Source: Xaviernesmea oryzae (lineage in GTDB: Bacteria; Pseudomonadota; Alphaproteobacteria; Rhizobiales; Rhizobiaceae). From it: 64,000 bases of DNA. Below, in pieces: positions 19,042-27,353 of the stretch. The stretch is from the NCBI RefSeq assembly GCF_900109605.1, contig NZ_FOAM01000004.1, positions 248,001 through 312,000 of the forward strand. Direction: 5' to 3'. The notes beneath the pieces are model-generated. The model saw nothing but the letters and a program-made list of their open reading frames with translations, ran no database searches and was not told where the DNA came from. Numbering within the stretch: position 1 is the first letter of the stretch; the number at the start of each line of letters is the position of its first letter. The translations under genes and the position numbers were made by a program.

Positions 19042-20094
19042 TCAATCGCCGCGCGGCGGATAGGCATGCACCTGCCCGCGAAAATCCATGATGCGATAGC
19101 CGCCTTCCCCATCGTCTTGAACGGACGAGGCCGCGACCACCGCCTTGCCGTGGCCGCCGGGAAGATCGAGCACATAGGTCGGCTGGCAAAGGCCGGAGAG
19201 ATGGCCGCGCAGGCTGGCGACCAGCGCCTGCCCCTCTTCGATCGTCAGGCGGAAATGGCTGGTGCCGGGCGCGAGATCGGGATGGTGGAGATAATAGGGT
19301 GTCACCCGCGCTTCGACGAAGCCGCGCATCAGCGCTGCCAGCACCTGCGGATCGTCATTGACGCCCTTCAGCAGCACAGACTGGCTGACCAGCGTCACCC
19401 CGCCATTGGCAAGCCGCCCTATGGCCGCGCGCGCCTCCGGCGTCAGCTCGCGCGGATGGTTGGCATGGAGCGCGACATAGACGGTTTTGCCGCTCTCCTT
19501 CAGCGCCGCCACCAGAGCCGTATCGATCCTCGCCGGCTCGACCACCGGCACGCGGGTGTGAAAGCGCACGATCCTGACATGATCGATGGCCGCGAGCCGG
19601 CGCATGAGATCGGCCAGGCGGCGAGGCGACAGCACAAAGGGATCGCCACCCGTCAGAATCACCTCCCAGATTTCGGGATGAGCGGCGATATAGGCAAAGG
19701 CCGCGTCGAGAGCTGCGCCCGACAGCGTGCCATCACCCTTCGGGCCGACCATTTCCCGGCGGAAACAAAAGCGGCAATAGACCGGGCAGACATGAACGGC
19801 CTTGAGCAGCACGCGGTCGGGATAGCGATGGACGATGCCTTCCACCGGCGAATGGGCATGGTCGCCAATCGGATCGGCGCGCTCGTCCGGCAAGATGACC
19901 AGCTCGGCGGATTGCGGGATGAACTGCCGGGCGATCGGGTCGTCCAGATCATCCGGGTCGATCAGCGCGGCCATATCAGGTGAGACCGCAACGGCATAGC
20001 GCGCGGCAACGGCCTCAAGCGCGGCGCGGTCATCGTCCTTGACGAAGCCGGATTCTTCCAGCGCCTCCAGTGTGGTCAGCGTTGCCGCAGCCAT
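19042..20094 (-). CDS. epmB: EpmB, EF-P-directed lysine 2,3-aminomutase (radical SAM)
   Basis: 350 aa. It converts L-alpha-lysine to beta-lysine, the substrate used by EpmA to modify EF-P. The radical-SAM cluster motif is CPVYCRFCF, and a PLP-binding DLPGGHGK lies near the C-terminus. HTRVPVVEPARI and LHANHPRELT are shared with lysine 2,3-aminomutases; the size fits EpmB rather than the longer KamA. Its ATG overlaps the epmA stop by one base (TGATG), and the substrate gene efp is divergent upstream, so the call is supported by context. Confidence 0.93.
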   Translation of the reverse strand: MAAATLTTLEALEESGFVKDDDRAALEAVAARYAVAVSPDMAALIDPDDLDDPIARQFIPQSAELVILPDERADPIGDHAHSPVEGIVHRYPDRVLLKAVHVCPVYCRFCFRREMVGPKGDGTLSGAALDAAFAYIAAHPEIWEVILTGGDPFVLSPRRLADLMRRLAAIDHVRIVRFHTRVPVVEPARIDTALVAALKESGKTVYVALHANHPRELTPEARAAIGRLANGGVTLVSQSVLLKGVNDDPQVLAALMRGFVEARVTPYYLHHPDLAPGTSHFRLTIEEGQALVASLRGHLSGLCQPTYVLDLPGGHGKAVVAASSVQDDGEGGYRIMDFRGQVHAYPPRGD

Positions 20095-21161
20095 CAGCGG
20101 CGCCCCTGCGTCTGCGGCAATTCCGCGACCGGCGCCCAGAGCACCTCCTCGATGCGGCGAGCGCCCGCAGCGAGCATCACCAGCCGGTCGAAGCCGAGTG
20201 CGGCGCCACTGGCCTCGGGCATGAGGTTAAGCGCCGCCAGAAAATCCTCGTCGATCGGGTAGGTCTCGCCATAGATCCGCTGCTTCTCAGCCATTTCGAT
20301 TTCGAAGCGGCGGCGCTGTTCGGCCGGATCGGTCAGCTCGCCAAAGGCATTGGCCAGCTCGACGCCGCAGGCATAAAGCTCAAAGCGCTCGGCTGTCCGT
20401 GGCTCGGCCGCACTGCGCCGAGCAAGGGCCGCCTCGCTGACCGGATAGCCGTAAAGGATCGTGGCGCGGCCGAAGCCGAGCTTCGGCTCGATCTTTTCCA
20501 CCAGCACGCGGCTGAAGAGATCGGCCCAGCCATCGTCTTCGGCCACCCGCAAGCCAGAGGCACGCATGGCGGCGGCCAGATGGTCACGGTCGGTCTCGCC
20601 ATCGGCGGAGACGCTCGCCAAGAGGTCGATGCCGGCAAAATGGTCGAAAGCCTCCGCCAAGCTCAGCCGCTCGGGCTCGGCATGGGGATCGCAGCTTTCG
20701 CCGCGCCAGCTCAGCATCTTGGCTCCGGCCGCCTCCGCCGCCAGCCCCAGCATCGCCGCGCAATCCTCCATCAGCCGCTCATAGGTCTCGCCGGCGCGAT
20801 ACCATTCGAGCATGGTGAATTCGGGGTGGTGCAGGGGCCCGCGCTCGCGGTTGCGCCAGACATGGGCAAAGCAGGAGATGCGCCGCTCGCCGGCCGCCAA
20901 AAGCTTCTTGCAGGCAAATTCCGGCGAGGTGTGAAGATGCATCGGGTAGCTGAACCCATCCGGGCCGGTCGCCTGGGTGGAAAAAGCATGCAGATGCGCC
21001 TCGTTGCCGGGCGAGACCTGAAGGGCGGCCGGATCGACCTCGATAAAATCATGCCCGTCGAAGAAGCCACGTAGCGCTGCTTGAATGCGTCCGCGGGCCG
21101 TTAAGAAAGGACGCCGGTCGGCATGCCGGGCGGGGCTCCACCAGGGAGAGACTGCGGCCAT
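20094..21161 (-). CDS. epmA: EpmA, EF-P beta-lysine ligase (PoxA/GenX)
   Basis: 355 aa, similar to a class II lysyl-tRNA synthetase catalytic core without the anticodon-binding domain. It attaches (R)-beta-lysine to the conserved lysine of EF-P. Class II motifs are visible: motif 2 in FAHVWRNRERGPLHHPEFTMLEWY and motif 3 in ASGAALGFDRLVMLAAG. The N-terminal 28 residues are an extension. A good AAGGAG precedes the ATG. It is translationally coupled to epmB and divergent from efp. Confidence 0.95.
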   Translation of the reverse strand: MAAVSPWWSPARHADRRPFLTARGRIQAALRGFFDGHDFIEVDPAALQVSPGNEAHLHAFSTQATGPDGFSYPMHLHTSPEFACKKLLAAGERRISCFAHVWRNRERGPLHHPEFTMLEWYRAGETYERLMEDCAAMLGLAAEAAGAKMLSWRGESCDPHAEPERLSLAEAFDHFAGIDLLASVSADGETDRDHLAAAMRASGLRVAEDDGWADLFSRVLVEKIEPKLGFGRATILYGYPVSEAALARRSAAEPRTAERFELYACGVELANAFGELTDPAEQRRRFEIEMAEKQRIYGETYPIDEDFLAALNLMPEASGAALGFDRLVMLAAGARRIEEVLWAPVAELPQTQGRR

Positions 21162-21495
21162 TCTCGTTCAACTCCTTCCGCCCTGCGGCGCCTGTGATGC
21201 CGTCATGCGCGCCGGGACAGACCCACACCCATCCGCTTGCAGCGATCAGGCCGTGGATCACAGGGGATGTTTGCCGGATTCAGATCCAACGAAACCCTTG
21301 ATCGCCAAGCTTTCACCCACTCCTTCTGGCTTTCGCCGCGAGGATGCTGGCCTTTTGGCTTGAGATGCGGTAGGTGCGGCCCAAAATACGGGCAATCGCC
21401 TCGCCTTCGCGGCGGCCATGTCGGCCGTTACCTAGACGTTCGGCCCATCTGAAACAAGCATCCGCGAACAAGACAATTCTGAACAAGGAAGACTT
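21162..21495. other. Divergent promoter region between epmA and efp
   Basis: 334 bp. It should hold both promoters. No coding sequence, palindrome or RNA is evident; a GGAAGA ribosome site lies just before efp. Confidence 0.45.
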
Positions 21496-22065
21496 ATGGT
21501 CAAGGTCATCGCCTCCTCCGTCCGCAAGGGGAACGTTCTCGACGTCGACGGCAAGCTCTACGTCGTATTGACGGCGCAGAATTTCCATCCGGGCAAGGGC
21601 ACGCCGGTCACGCAGGTCGATATGCGCCGCATCTCCGATGGCGTGAAGGTTTCCGAGCGTTACCGGACCACCGAGCAGGTGGAGCGCGCCTTCGTCGAAG
21701 ACCGCCCGCACACCTTCCTCTATGAGGATGGCGAAGGCTTCCATTTCATGAACCCGGAAAGCTATGACCAGCTGGTCATGACCGCAGAGGACATCGGCGA
21801 TCAGAAAGCCTATCTGCAGGAAGGCATGGTCTGCACCCTGTCGATCCATGAAGGCCTGGCGATCGCCATCGAGCTACCGCGCCATGTCACGCTCGAAATC
21901 ACCGAGACCGAGCCGGTCACCAAGGGCCAGACGGCCTCCTCGTCCTATAAGCCGGCCATGCTGTCGAATGGTGTGCGCACGCTCGTGCCGCCGCACATCA
22001 CTGCCGGCACGCGCGTCATCATCGCCACTGAAGACGGCTCCTACGTGGAGCGCGCCAAGGACTGA
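21496..22065 (+). CDS. efp: Elongation factor P
   Basis: 189 aa, the family length. EF-P enters the ribosomal E site and relieves stalling at polyproline stretches. Lys34, in [11 protein letters not shown], is the residue that EpmA beta-lysinylates; its presence together with epmA and epmB next door indicates the modification pathway is functional. The three beta-barrel domains are complete, ending with the conserved [25 protein letters not shown]. An epmC (hydroxylase) gene was not seen; it is usually missing in alphaproteobacteria. Confidence 0.97.
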   Translation: MVKVIASSVRKGNVLDVDGKLYVVLTAQNFHPGKGTPVTQVDMRRISDGVKVSERYRTTEQVERAFVEDRPHTFLYEDGEGFHFMNPESYDQLVMTAEDIGDQKAYLQEGMVCTLSIHEGLAIAIELPRHVTLEITETEPVTKGQTASSSYKPAMLSNGVRTLVPPHITAGTRVIIATEDGSYVERAKD

Positions 22066-22112
22066 GGCCACGGCCTTTTCCGGTGCACAGCGTCGAAAGC
22101 GCCAGCCTTTAA

Positions 22113-22211
22113 AGCGTCGGACTGAAAATCATACGCAGTCCGACGCTCTAGTTTTTTGTTTCGCATCGGATTTTCCGAAAACCGGTTCCCACTTTTCGGT
22201 CCGATGCTCTA
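22113..22211 (+). repeat. RIME-like intergenic mosaic element, copy 1
   Basis: About 99 bp with two palindromes. The first is a perfect 12-bp inverted repeat AGCGTCGGACTG / CAGTCCGACGCT (22113-22124, 22136-22147). The second is a nested stem GCATCGGA...CCGAAAA / TTTTCGG...TCCGATGC (22163-22207). It matches copy 2 at 40166 nearly base for base and looks like the RIME1 family described in Rhizobium. It lies 48 bp after efp and may also stop transcription. Confidence 0.82.
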
Positions 22212-22276
22212 GCCTTGAGCCTAAGGCTCTGAGCGTCGACATGACGACACCGGAGCACATGCGAGACCGAGCATGC

Positions 22277-22311
22277 AAAAGGGCGCAGCCTGTCAAAGGC
22301 CGCGCCCTTTT
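22277..22311 (-). terminator. Terminator of the 109-aa gene
   Basis: Ten-base stem AAAAGGGCGC / GCGCCCTTTT followed on the minus strand by TTGC; 22 bp past the stop of the following gene. Confidence 0.7.
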
Positions 22312-22332
22312 CTCTGCGCTGTCAAAGCGCTG

Positions 22333-22662
22333 TCAGTTCGACAATTCCGGATAGGCCTCGGCAATTTCTGCGTCGCCGCCCTTCAGAGAGTCATGCCCTT
22401 CCAGCGCGACGGCGATGGGATCGTCCACATCGACGCCACCCTCATGGGACACCTTCACGCGTGAGCCATTGTCACGCACCAAGGTTGCCTCGCCGCTGAA
22501 CCCTTGCTTCATCAGCCAGTCGCGCGGCGCCATTAGGCGAATGCGCACGCGGCGCGTATCGTCCTCCTCGCGCGCCACCACGAGTTCGTAGGACACGGGC
22601 TGGGACTGGCCGTTGATTTCCAGAATGCCTTTGCCGTTGCCTTCCGCATCATGCGTGAGCAT
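22333..22662 (-). CDS. Small hypothetical protein
   Basis: 109 aa, soluble and acidic, not recognised. Two beta-rich segments can be seen (KGILEINGQSQPVSYELVVAREED and GEATLVRDNGSRVKVSH), which suggest a small barrel or PilZ-like fold, but no domain can be named. It has a strong GAGGAG ribosome site 6 bp before the ATG and its own terminator, so it is very probably real. It lies between the RIME element and the GlsB-type gene, on the same strand as the latter. Confidence 0.75.
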   Translation of the reverse strand: MLTHDAEGNGKGILEINGQSQPVSYELVVAREEDDTRRVRIRLMAPRDWLMKQGFSGEATLVRDNGSRVKVSHEGGVDVDDPIAVALEGHDSLKGGDAEIAEAYPELSN

Positions 22663-22740
22663 CGCGCTCTCCTCTGTTCTTCAGACACTTTTGCTTGGGC
22701 ATGCATCCGCCCTTCAAGGATCAGAGCCGCCTCAAAGTGA

Positions 22741-22767
22741 CAAAAGCCGCCTTTGTCAAAGCGGCTT
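22741..22767 (-). terminator. Terminator of the GlsB-type gene
   Basis: Stem of AGCCG plus CTTTG with one bulged C, paired around a single-base loop, then TTTTG on the minus strand. Confidence 0.75.
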
Positions 22768-22800
22768 CTGTCGTTTCATCATGTCGTGAGTGTCAGGCGA

Positions 22801-23052
22801 TCAATGCCGCACGGCGCGGCCGACCGCAATGAGCAGGCAGGCGCCGATGAAACCGATGACCAGATAGGCAAGCCAGCCGGCGAAAGAGAGACCTGCGAAG
22901 TGCAGGATGGCGTTCAAGACGACGGCGCCGAGAATACCCAGGATGATGTTCATGAAGAGACCCATATTGGATTTCATGAACTGTTCTGCCAGCCAGCCTG
23001 CAAGGCCGCCGATGATGATTGCTGCAAGCCAACCTACGCCATTAACGTCCAT
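22801..23052 (-). CDS. GlsB/YeaQ/YmgE-family stress-response membrane protein
   Basis: 83 aa with three hydrophobic helices: GWLAAIIIGGLAGWLAEQFM, GLFMNIILGILGAVVLNAIL and LAYLVIGFIGACLLIAVGRA. The glycine-rich GGLAGWLA and N-IILGILGA motifs are the family signature (formerly transglycosylase-associated). Members are induced by osmotic or general stress; the activity is unknown. AGGAGAATTCCC precedes the ATG. The reading frame continues upstream but that part is not membrane-like. Confidence 0.92.
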   Translation of the reverse strand: MDVNGVGWLAAIIIGGLAGWLAEQFMKSNMGLFMNIILGILGAVVLNAILHFAGLSFAGWLAYLVIGFIGACLLIAVGRAVRH

Positions 23053-23226
23053 GGGAATTCTCCTGTGGTTCAACACGTTCTTGTTAAAACCCCGCCGAAT
23101 TTCCTTGAAAGCGTCCGGCGATGTTCTTGCCAGCAAAACGAGCGATGTCGGCTTTTGTTCCGCAGGACGTAATAGGGATGCATGATGTCTATGAGGCCCT
23201 CTTCGGATCCTGGCACGGCTTGCGCC

Positions 23227-23267
23227 TTGCATTCTTCCGCACCCGCGATAGATTAGAATCATTCTAA
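23227..23267 (+). promoter_or_regulatory. ICE-type Irr operator and promoter of mbfA
   Basis: A perfect palindrome TTAGAATCATTCTAA (23253-23267) matches the iron control element bound by rhizobial Irr. It overlaps the likely -10 box TAGATT (23249-23254), with TTGCAT 16 bp upstream as -35. A second, imperfect half (TTCTAAATCTAGAG) overlaps the first on its 3' side. Irr bound here would block the polymerase, so mbfA should be on when iron is plentiful. Confidence 0.85.
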
Positions 23268-23284
23268 ATCTAGAGTGCTTTTCC

Positions 23285-24271
23285 ATGCTCACGCAGTTTT
23301 TCAGCGGCGCCCGCCGCCGCAGCCTTTCCTCCTTAAGCGAACAGGAGGTTCTGGCGCTTGCCATCTCCAGCGAAGAAGACGATGCCCGCATCTATCTCGC
23401 CTATGCCGATCAGCTGCGCACGGCCTATCCCCACTCCGCCAAGGTCTTCGAGGATATGGCGGAGGTGGAAAACACCCATAAGAACATGCTGATCGACATG
23501 CATCGCCGCCGGTTCGGCGAGCGCATTCCGCTGTTGCGGCGCGAGCATGTGCGCGGCTTTCTGGAGCGCAAGCCTGACTGGCTGCAGAAAAGCCTGACGC
23601 CCGATGCCATCCGGCGCGAAGCCGAACTCATGGAGCAGCAGGCCTATCATTTCTATGTGGAAGCAGCCAAGCAGACCTCGGATGCGGGCACGCGTGCGCT
23701 TCTGCACGATCTGGCTCTGGCGGAGCAAGGACATGAAGACATTGCCCGCATGCTGGACGAGCGCCACCGGCCGGAAGACGTTCGCACGGAAGAAGGCGAG
23801 ACGGCCCGGCGGCAATTCGTCCTGACTTATGTGCAACCCGGCCTGGCTGGCCTGATGGACGGCTCCGTCTCCACACTTGCGCCGATTTTCGCCGCCGCTT
23901 TTGCCACGCAGGATACCTGGCAGACTTTCTTGGTCGGCCTCTCGGCCTCCGTTGGCGCCGGCATCTCCATGGGCTTTACCGAAGCCGCCCATGATGATGG
24001 CAAGATTTCCGGTCGGGGATCACCGATCAAGCGCGGGCTCGCCTGCGGCATCATGACGGCACTCGGCGGCCTCGGCCATGCCCTGCCCTATCTCATTCCC
24101 GATTTCTGGACCGCAACCATTGTTGCCGGCATCGTGGTGTTCTTCGAGCTCTGGGCCATCGCCTTCATCCAGAACCGCTATATGGAGACACCCTTCCTGC
24201 GCGCTGCCTTTCAGGTGGTGGTTGGCGGCAGTTTGGTGCTCGCGGCCGGCATTCTGATCGGCAGCGGCTAA
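23285..24271 (+). CDS. mbfA: MbfA, membrane-bound ferritin / iron exporter
   Basis: 328 aa fusion. Residues ~15-165 are a rubrerythrin/ferritin-like four-helix domain with di-iron ligands (EEDD, EVENTH, EQQAYHF, EQGHED). Residues ~180-328 are a VIT1-like membrane domain with about five helices, beginning GLAGLMDGSVSTLAP. MbfA exports iron and protects against iron and peroxide stress in Agrobacterium and Bradyrhizobium. Its start lies 17 bp after a perfect ICE palindrome and no strong ribosome site is visible, so the mRNA leader is short. The repressor gene irr is in the same window. Confidence 0.94.
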   Translation: MLTQFFSGARRRSLSSLSEQEVLALAISSEEDDARIYLAYADQLRTAYPHSAKVFEDMAEVENTHKNMLIDMHRRRFGERIPLLRREHVRGFLERKPDWLQKSLTPDAIRREAELMEQQAYHFYVEAAKQTSDAGTRALLHDLALAEQGHEDIARMLDERHRPEDVRTEEGETARRQFVLTYVQPGLAGLMDGSVSTLAPIFAAAFATQDTWQTFLVGLSASVGAGISMGFTEAAHDDGKISGRGSPIKRGLACGIMTALGGLGHALPYLIPDFWTATIVAGIVVFFELWAIAFIQNRYMETPFLRAAFQVVVGGSLVLAAGILIGSG

Positions 24272-24302
24272 AGGCTGCACTTACCCTTGCTTGCGCAAAG
24301 GA

Positions 24303-24332
24303 AAGGGCCGGAGGCGTGAACCTCCGGCCCTT
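24303..24332. terminator. Terminator between mbfA and the cysteine peptidase gene
   Basis: Perfect 12-bp stem AAGGGCCGGAGG / CCTCCGGCCCTT with a 6-base loop, between two convergent genes; it can serve both. Confidence 0.75.
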
Positions 24333-24357
24333 GATGCATCCGGCAATCAGATGAGGT

Positions 24358-24978
24358 TCAGCGCCCGACTGAACCGACCATGATTTCGTCGCCATTCTCG
24401 ATGGTGACCCAGCGCCCGGTGTTGAAGGAGGCTTGGCGCTTGAGATAGCGGTAGGGCGTCTTGGTCCAGAGCTTCACCTCGTCTTCGAGATTATCGAGGA
24501 TGAAGTCACCCTGGGCGGTGCGCACGGTCAGCACCGCATGCCCCTCACCATCGGGCTTGCGCACGACGGTCATCAGCACGTCTGCGGGAGAAAAGCCCTT
24601 TTCGAGCAGGTCGCGGCGCTTCAGCAGCGCATAGTCTTCGCAGTCACCGGCGGTTTCCGGATAGGTCCAGAATTCCTCGCGGCCATAGAGTTCCATGTCG
24701 GTCATCGGCGTGATCGCATGGTTGACGGTGGTGTTGATGTCGCGAATGACCTTCCAGCCATATTCGGTGACGCGCGGCGGCGGCGAAGAAGGCGAGGTGA
24801 TCGAGCATTCGCTCTGATGCGTCTGGCAGAATTCGTAATGGCCGATCGGCTGGGAGGTCACGCTGCCGGTCTGCATCCAAAGGCTGCCATTGGTTGGCGC
24901 CGGAACGGCAGCACCTGCGGAAAGCACGAGCGCGGCCATTGCCGCTACCAGCCTGGAAAGCCCGTTGATCTGCGCCAT
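24358..24978 (-). CDS. Exported transglutaminase-like cysteine peptidase (BTLCP/DUF920, LapG-like)
   Basis: 206 aa. A signal peptide (MAQINGLSRLVAAMAALVLSA) ends near AVPA. The catalytic triad is Cys113 (ETAGDCEDYALLKR), His147 (GEGHAVLTV) and Asp162 (FILDNL). The family includes LapG, the c-di-GMP-controlled periplasmic protease that releases the LapA adhesin; no lapD or adhesin gene is nearby, so the substrate is open. The frame extends 36 codons upstream, but the ATG used starts the signal peptide. Two perfect CtrA boxes lie 112-183 bp before this start. Confidence 0.88.
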   Translation of the reverse strand: MAQINGLSRLVAAMAALVLSAGAAVPAPTNGSLWMQTGSVTSQPIGHYEFCQTHQSECSITSPSSPPPRVTEYGWKVIRDINTTVNHAITPMTDMELYGREEFWTYPETAGDCEDYALLKRRDLLEKGFSPADVLMTVVRKPDGEGHAVLTVRTAQGDFILDNLEDEVKLWTKTPYRYLKRQASFNTGRWVTIENGDEIMVGSVGR

Positions 24979-25444
24979 GCGCGTCCCCTGTGGCGGAACG
25001 CCCGCGGAAAACCCCGCGCGAACATTCCGCATGCCGATGACATCTAACGACAGCGTATGCGGCGCCTCATGCGCCCGCCGTTCCATTTGTTAAGAAAACG
25101 TTAACCAGCAGGGGCGCGGAGAGTCAATTGCAGCGGCGCGGCACGTTAAGACATGGTTAAGATCTGCGGCGAAACCGCATCAGATTCGTAAGAACTGATA
25201 GACGCAACGAGCCTTCATCGCATTGTATTTAAATAGATTTTTACGAAAATGGCGAAAGCAGGGCATCAATGGAGAGTTCGCCATGATCCTTCCAGGCGGG
25301 TGAAAAGGCCTTAATCACTATGGCAGGATGACGATCGAACGAGCCCGATCATCGGCTCACCGTCCCGAGCTTCGCCGGTGCGAAAGCGCGAGAACGGGCC
25401 GCAATGCACGTGCTTCGTGCTATCGAACAGGATTGTGGGCGCGC
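24979..25444. other. Long A/T-rich upstream region of the cysteine peptidase gene
   Basis: 466 bp between the 5' end of the peptidase gene and the 3' end of the alpha/beta hydrolase gene. Besides the two CtrA-type boxes, there is an A/T-rich patch near 25215-25245. No convincing gene; very short plus-strand frames near 25249 lack features. The length and A/T content suggest several regulator sites. Confidence 0.5.
25090..25161 (-). promoter_or_regulatory. Two CtrA-type binding sites
   Basis: TTAA-N7-TTAAC at 25090-25105 (spacer GAAAACG) is the full CtrA consensus. A second TTAA-N7-TTAA at 25146-25160 (spacer GACATGG) lies 56 bp away. Both are upstream of the LapG-like gene only, because the other neighbour ends here. 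Confidence 0.75.
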
Positions 25445-26245
25445 TCAGGCTTCGCCGAGCATGCCTTCTATGGCGGCGCGCATCCGCTCCAGATCTTCTG
25501 GACGGGACAGCCGGTGGTCCCCGTCTCGGATCAAGGTCATCACCACATCGTCACAGGCCAGATGCTCCATCAGTGTCAGGGCATGGCTATAGGGCACGTC
25601 GTCGTCGCGCATGCCCTGGAGCACGTGAACGGGGCAACCGGTTTCGATCATGCCGGACAGAACGCGGTTTTTCCGTCCATCCTCGATCAGCTTACGGGTA
25701 TAGATATAAGGCTCAGGGCCATAGGCGGAGGGTTCCTCGAAATAGCCCTTCTGCGCGAGCGCCTCGCGCTCAGCGTCGCTCAACTGCGGCTCGATCAGCG
25801 CGCTGGTGAAATCAGGCGCCGGCGCGATCAGGACCAGCCCGGTCAGACGAGCACCCTCCCCCCGGCTGCGCAGCTCCTCGACCAGCCGCAAGGCGATCCA
25901 GCCGCCCATGGACGAGCCGACGAGGATCATGCGATCCAGACCTGCCGCCGCGATCACGGCCTGCGCCTCCTCCAGCCAGCGCGAAATCGTGCCCTCGGCG
26001 AAATCGCCGCCGGACACACCATGGCCGGAATAGTCGAAGCGCAGGCAGGCCAGTCCCTGCTCCCGGGCAAAGCCTTCGAGCGCCAGCGCCTTGGTGCCCT
26101 CCATGTCCGAGCGGTAGCCGCCGAGCCAGACGAGTGCCGGCTTGATGCCGGTCCTGGCGCGCAGGAACCGATAGGCAATCATCCGCGATTCGCCAGACGC
26201 GCCGACCGTGATCTGCGAAATGGCGGGAACTTGGCTCTCGGTCAT
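25445..26245 (-). CDS. Alpha/beta hydrolase
   Basis: 266 aa single-domain hydrolase. The nucleophile elbow is GSSMGG (Ser near 113), an HG motif is in LVWLGGYRSDMEG, and the likely acid/His pair lies in MRDDDVPYSHA and DGDHRLSRPED. The arrangement resembles ABHD10/palmitoyl-thioesterase-like proteins, but the substrate cannot be read from sequence. An AAGGAG ribosome site precedes the ATG. It is divergent from infC. Confidence 0.88.
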   Translation of the reverse strand: MTESQVPAISQITVGASGESRMIAYRFLRARTGIKPALVWLGGYRSDMEGTKALALEGFAREQGLACLRFDYSGHGVSGGDFAEGTISRWLEEAQAVIAAAGLDRMILVGSSMGGWIALRLVEELRSRGEGARLTGLVLIAPAPDFTSALIEPQLSDAEREALAQKGYFEEPSAYGPEPYIYTRKLIEDGRKNRVLSGMIETGCPVHVLQGMRDDDVPYSHALTLMEHLACDDVVMTLIRDGDHRLSRPEDLERMRAAIEGMLGEA

Positions 26246-26439
26246 GGCAATCAGCTCCTTTGCGGCAGGTTTTTTCCATCTAATCGGATTTGACGAGCCG
26301 CGACAGAGGGTGATTTTCTTCAGGAAAGATGCTATATACGCGCCTTGACGATTGAACGGGCGGCGTTACGGCCGACAGGTCTGAAGACAGACCGGTCTTG
26401 GCGCACGCGCTGGCATCAAGCAAAATTCTTCAACAATGC

Positions 26440-26457
26440 GAGGAGAGTACGACCATT
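26440..26457 (+). promoter_or_regulatory. Ribosome site and ATT start codon of infC
   Basis: GAGGAG (26440-26445) stands 9 bp before ATT (26455-26457), directly ahead of the conserved RRPFK N-terminus. No ATG or GTG lies in a better position. IF3 discriminates against non-standard starts, so an ATT start lets it control its own synthesis. Confidence 0.85.
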
Positions 26458-26991
26458 CGCAGACCCTTTAAATCGGACGCCCCTGTCAAGGACGGACCCC
26501 GATCCAACAAGGAAATCCGGGTTCCCCGGGTGCAGCTCATCGATGCCGAAGGTGCAAACCAGGGCATCGTGCCGACCGACCAGGCGCTCCGCCTCGCGGA
26601 GGAAGCCGGTCTGGATCTCGTCGAGATCTCGCCGAACGCCGAACCGCCGGTGTGCAAGATCCTCGATCTCGGCAAGCTGAAATATTCATCGCAGAAAAAG
26701 GCCGCCGAGGCCCGCAAGAAGCAGAAGATCATCGAGATCAAGGAGATCAAGATGCGTCCGAACATCGACACCCATGATTATGAGGTGAAGATGCGGGCGA
26801 TGAGCCGCTTCTTCGAAGACGGCGACAAGGTGAAGGTGACGCTGAAGTTCCGTGGCCGCGAAATGGCCCACCAGGAACTCGGCATGAAGCTTCTTCTGCA
26901 GGTGAAGGAAGACACCACCACCATCGCCAAGGTCGAAGCCGAGCCCAAGCTCGAGGGACGTCAGATGATGATGGTGCTCGCGCCGCGGTAA
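26455..26991 (+). CDS. infC: Translation initiation factor IF-3, ATT start
   Basis: 178 aa. IF3 keeps 30S subunits free and checks initiator tRNA and start codon. Both domains are complete: N-domain [11 protein letters not shown]...[30 protein letters not shown], basic linker [23 protein letters not shown], and C-domain [33 protein letters not shown]. The reading frame opens further upstream at 26398, but homology begins at the ATT codon. First gene of infC, rpmI, rplT. Confidence 0.97.
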   Translation: MRRPFKSDAPVKDGPRSNKEIRVPRVQLIDAEGANQGIVPTDQALRLAEEAGLDLVEISPNAEPPVCKILDLGKLKYSSQKKAAEARKKQKIIEIKEIKMRPNIDTHDYEVKMRAMSRFFEDGDKVKVTLKFRGREMAHQELGMKLLLQVKEDTTTIAKVEAEPKLEGRQMMMVLAPR

Positions 26992-27353
26992 TGCGCCGGC
27001 GCACCGCGTCGGGCGCCGCCGGCGGCTGAGCGCGACAGGAGCGCTCGCAGCCCCGCTTCGACATGTGCTTGAACAAGGCCGCTCCCAGGGAGATACCCTG
27101 AGCGGCCTTGTTGCATTCTGGCTGATCGGGATGAATGCTGGCGCACCGATACATCGATCGGGATCGCCACCTGCGGCCTTCACGCCGCGATCGGCTGCAA
27201 TCGCGACGAAATGCGCCGCGAGCCGTTGCGCTTTCGCCCGGCTTCGGCTACAAGCCGCCGTCCGAACGGTCCGGCAGGGCATGCCGTGGCCGTTCTTCAT
27301 GCTGGAGCCTGTCTCGTCAGCAGGCTCGAAACGAAGAAGAATGGAGTAGCAAA
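26992..27353 (+). other. infC-rpmI intergenic region
   Basis: 362 bp with no recognisable gene. Its main feature is the strong hairpin at 27072-27112. The rest is G/C-rich without clear signals; a promoter for rpmI-rplT could lie after the hairpin. Confidence 0.45.
27072..27112 (+). terminator. Strong hairpin between infC and rpmI (terminator or attenuator)
   Basis: Perfect 13-bp stem AACAAGGCCGCTC / GAGCGGCCTTGTT, with CAGGG/CCCTG able to pair within the loop. Only TTGC follows, so termination would be weak; attenuation by L20 or transcription read-through is possible. Confidence 0.6.
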
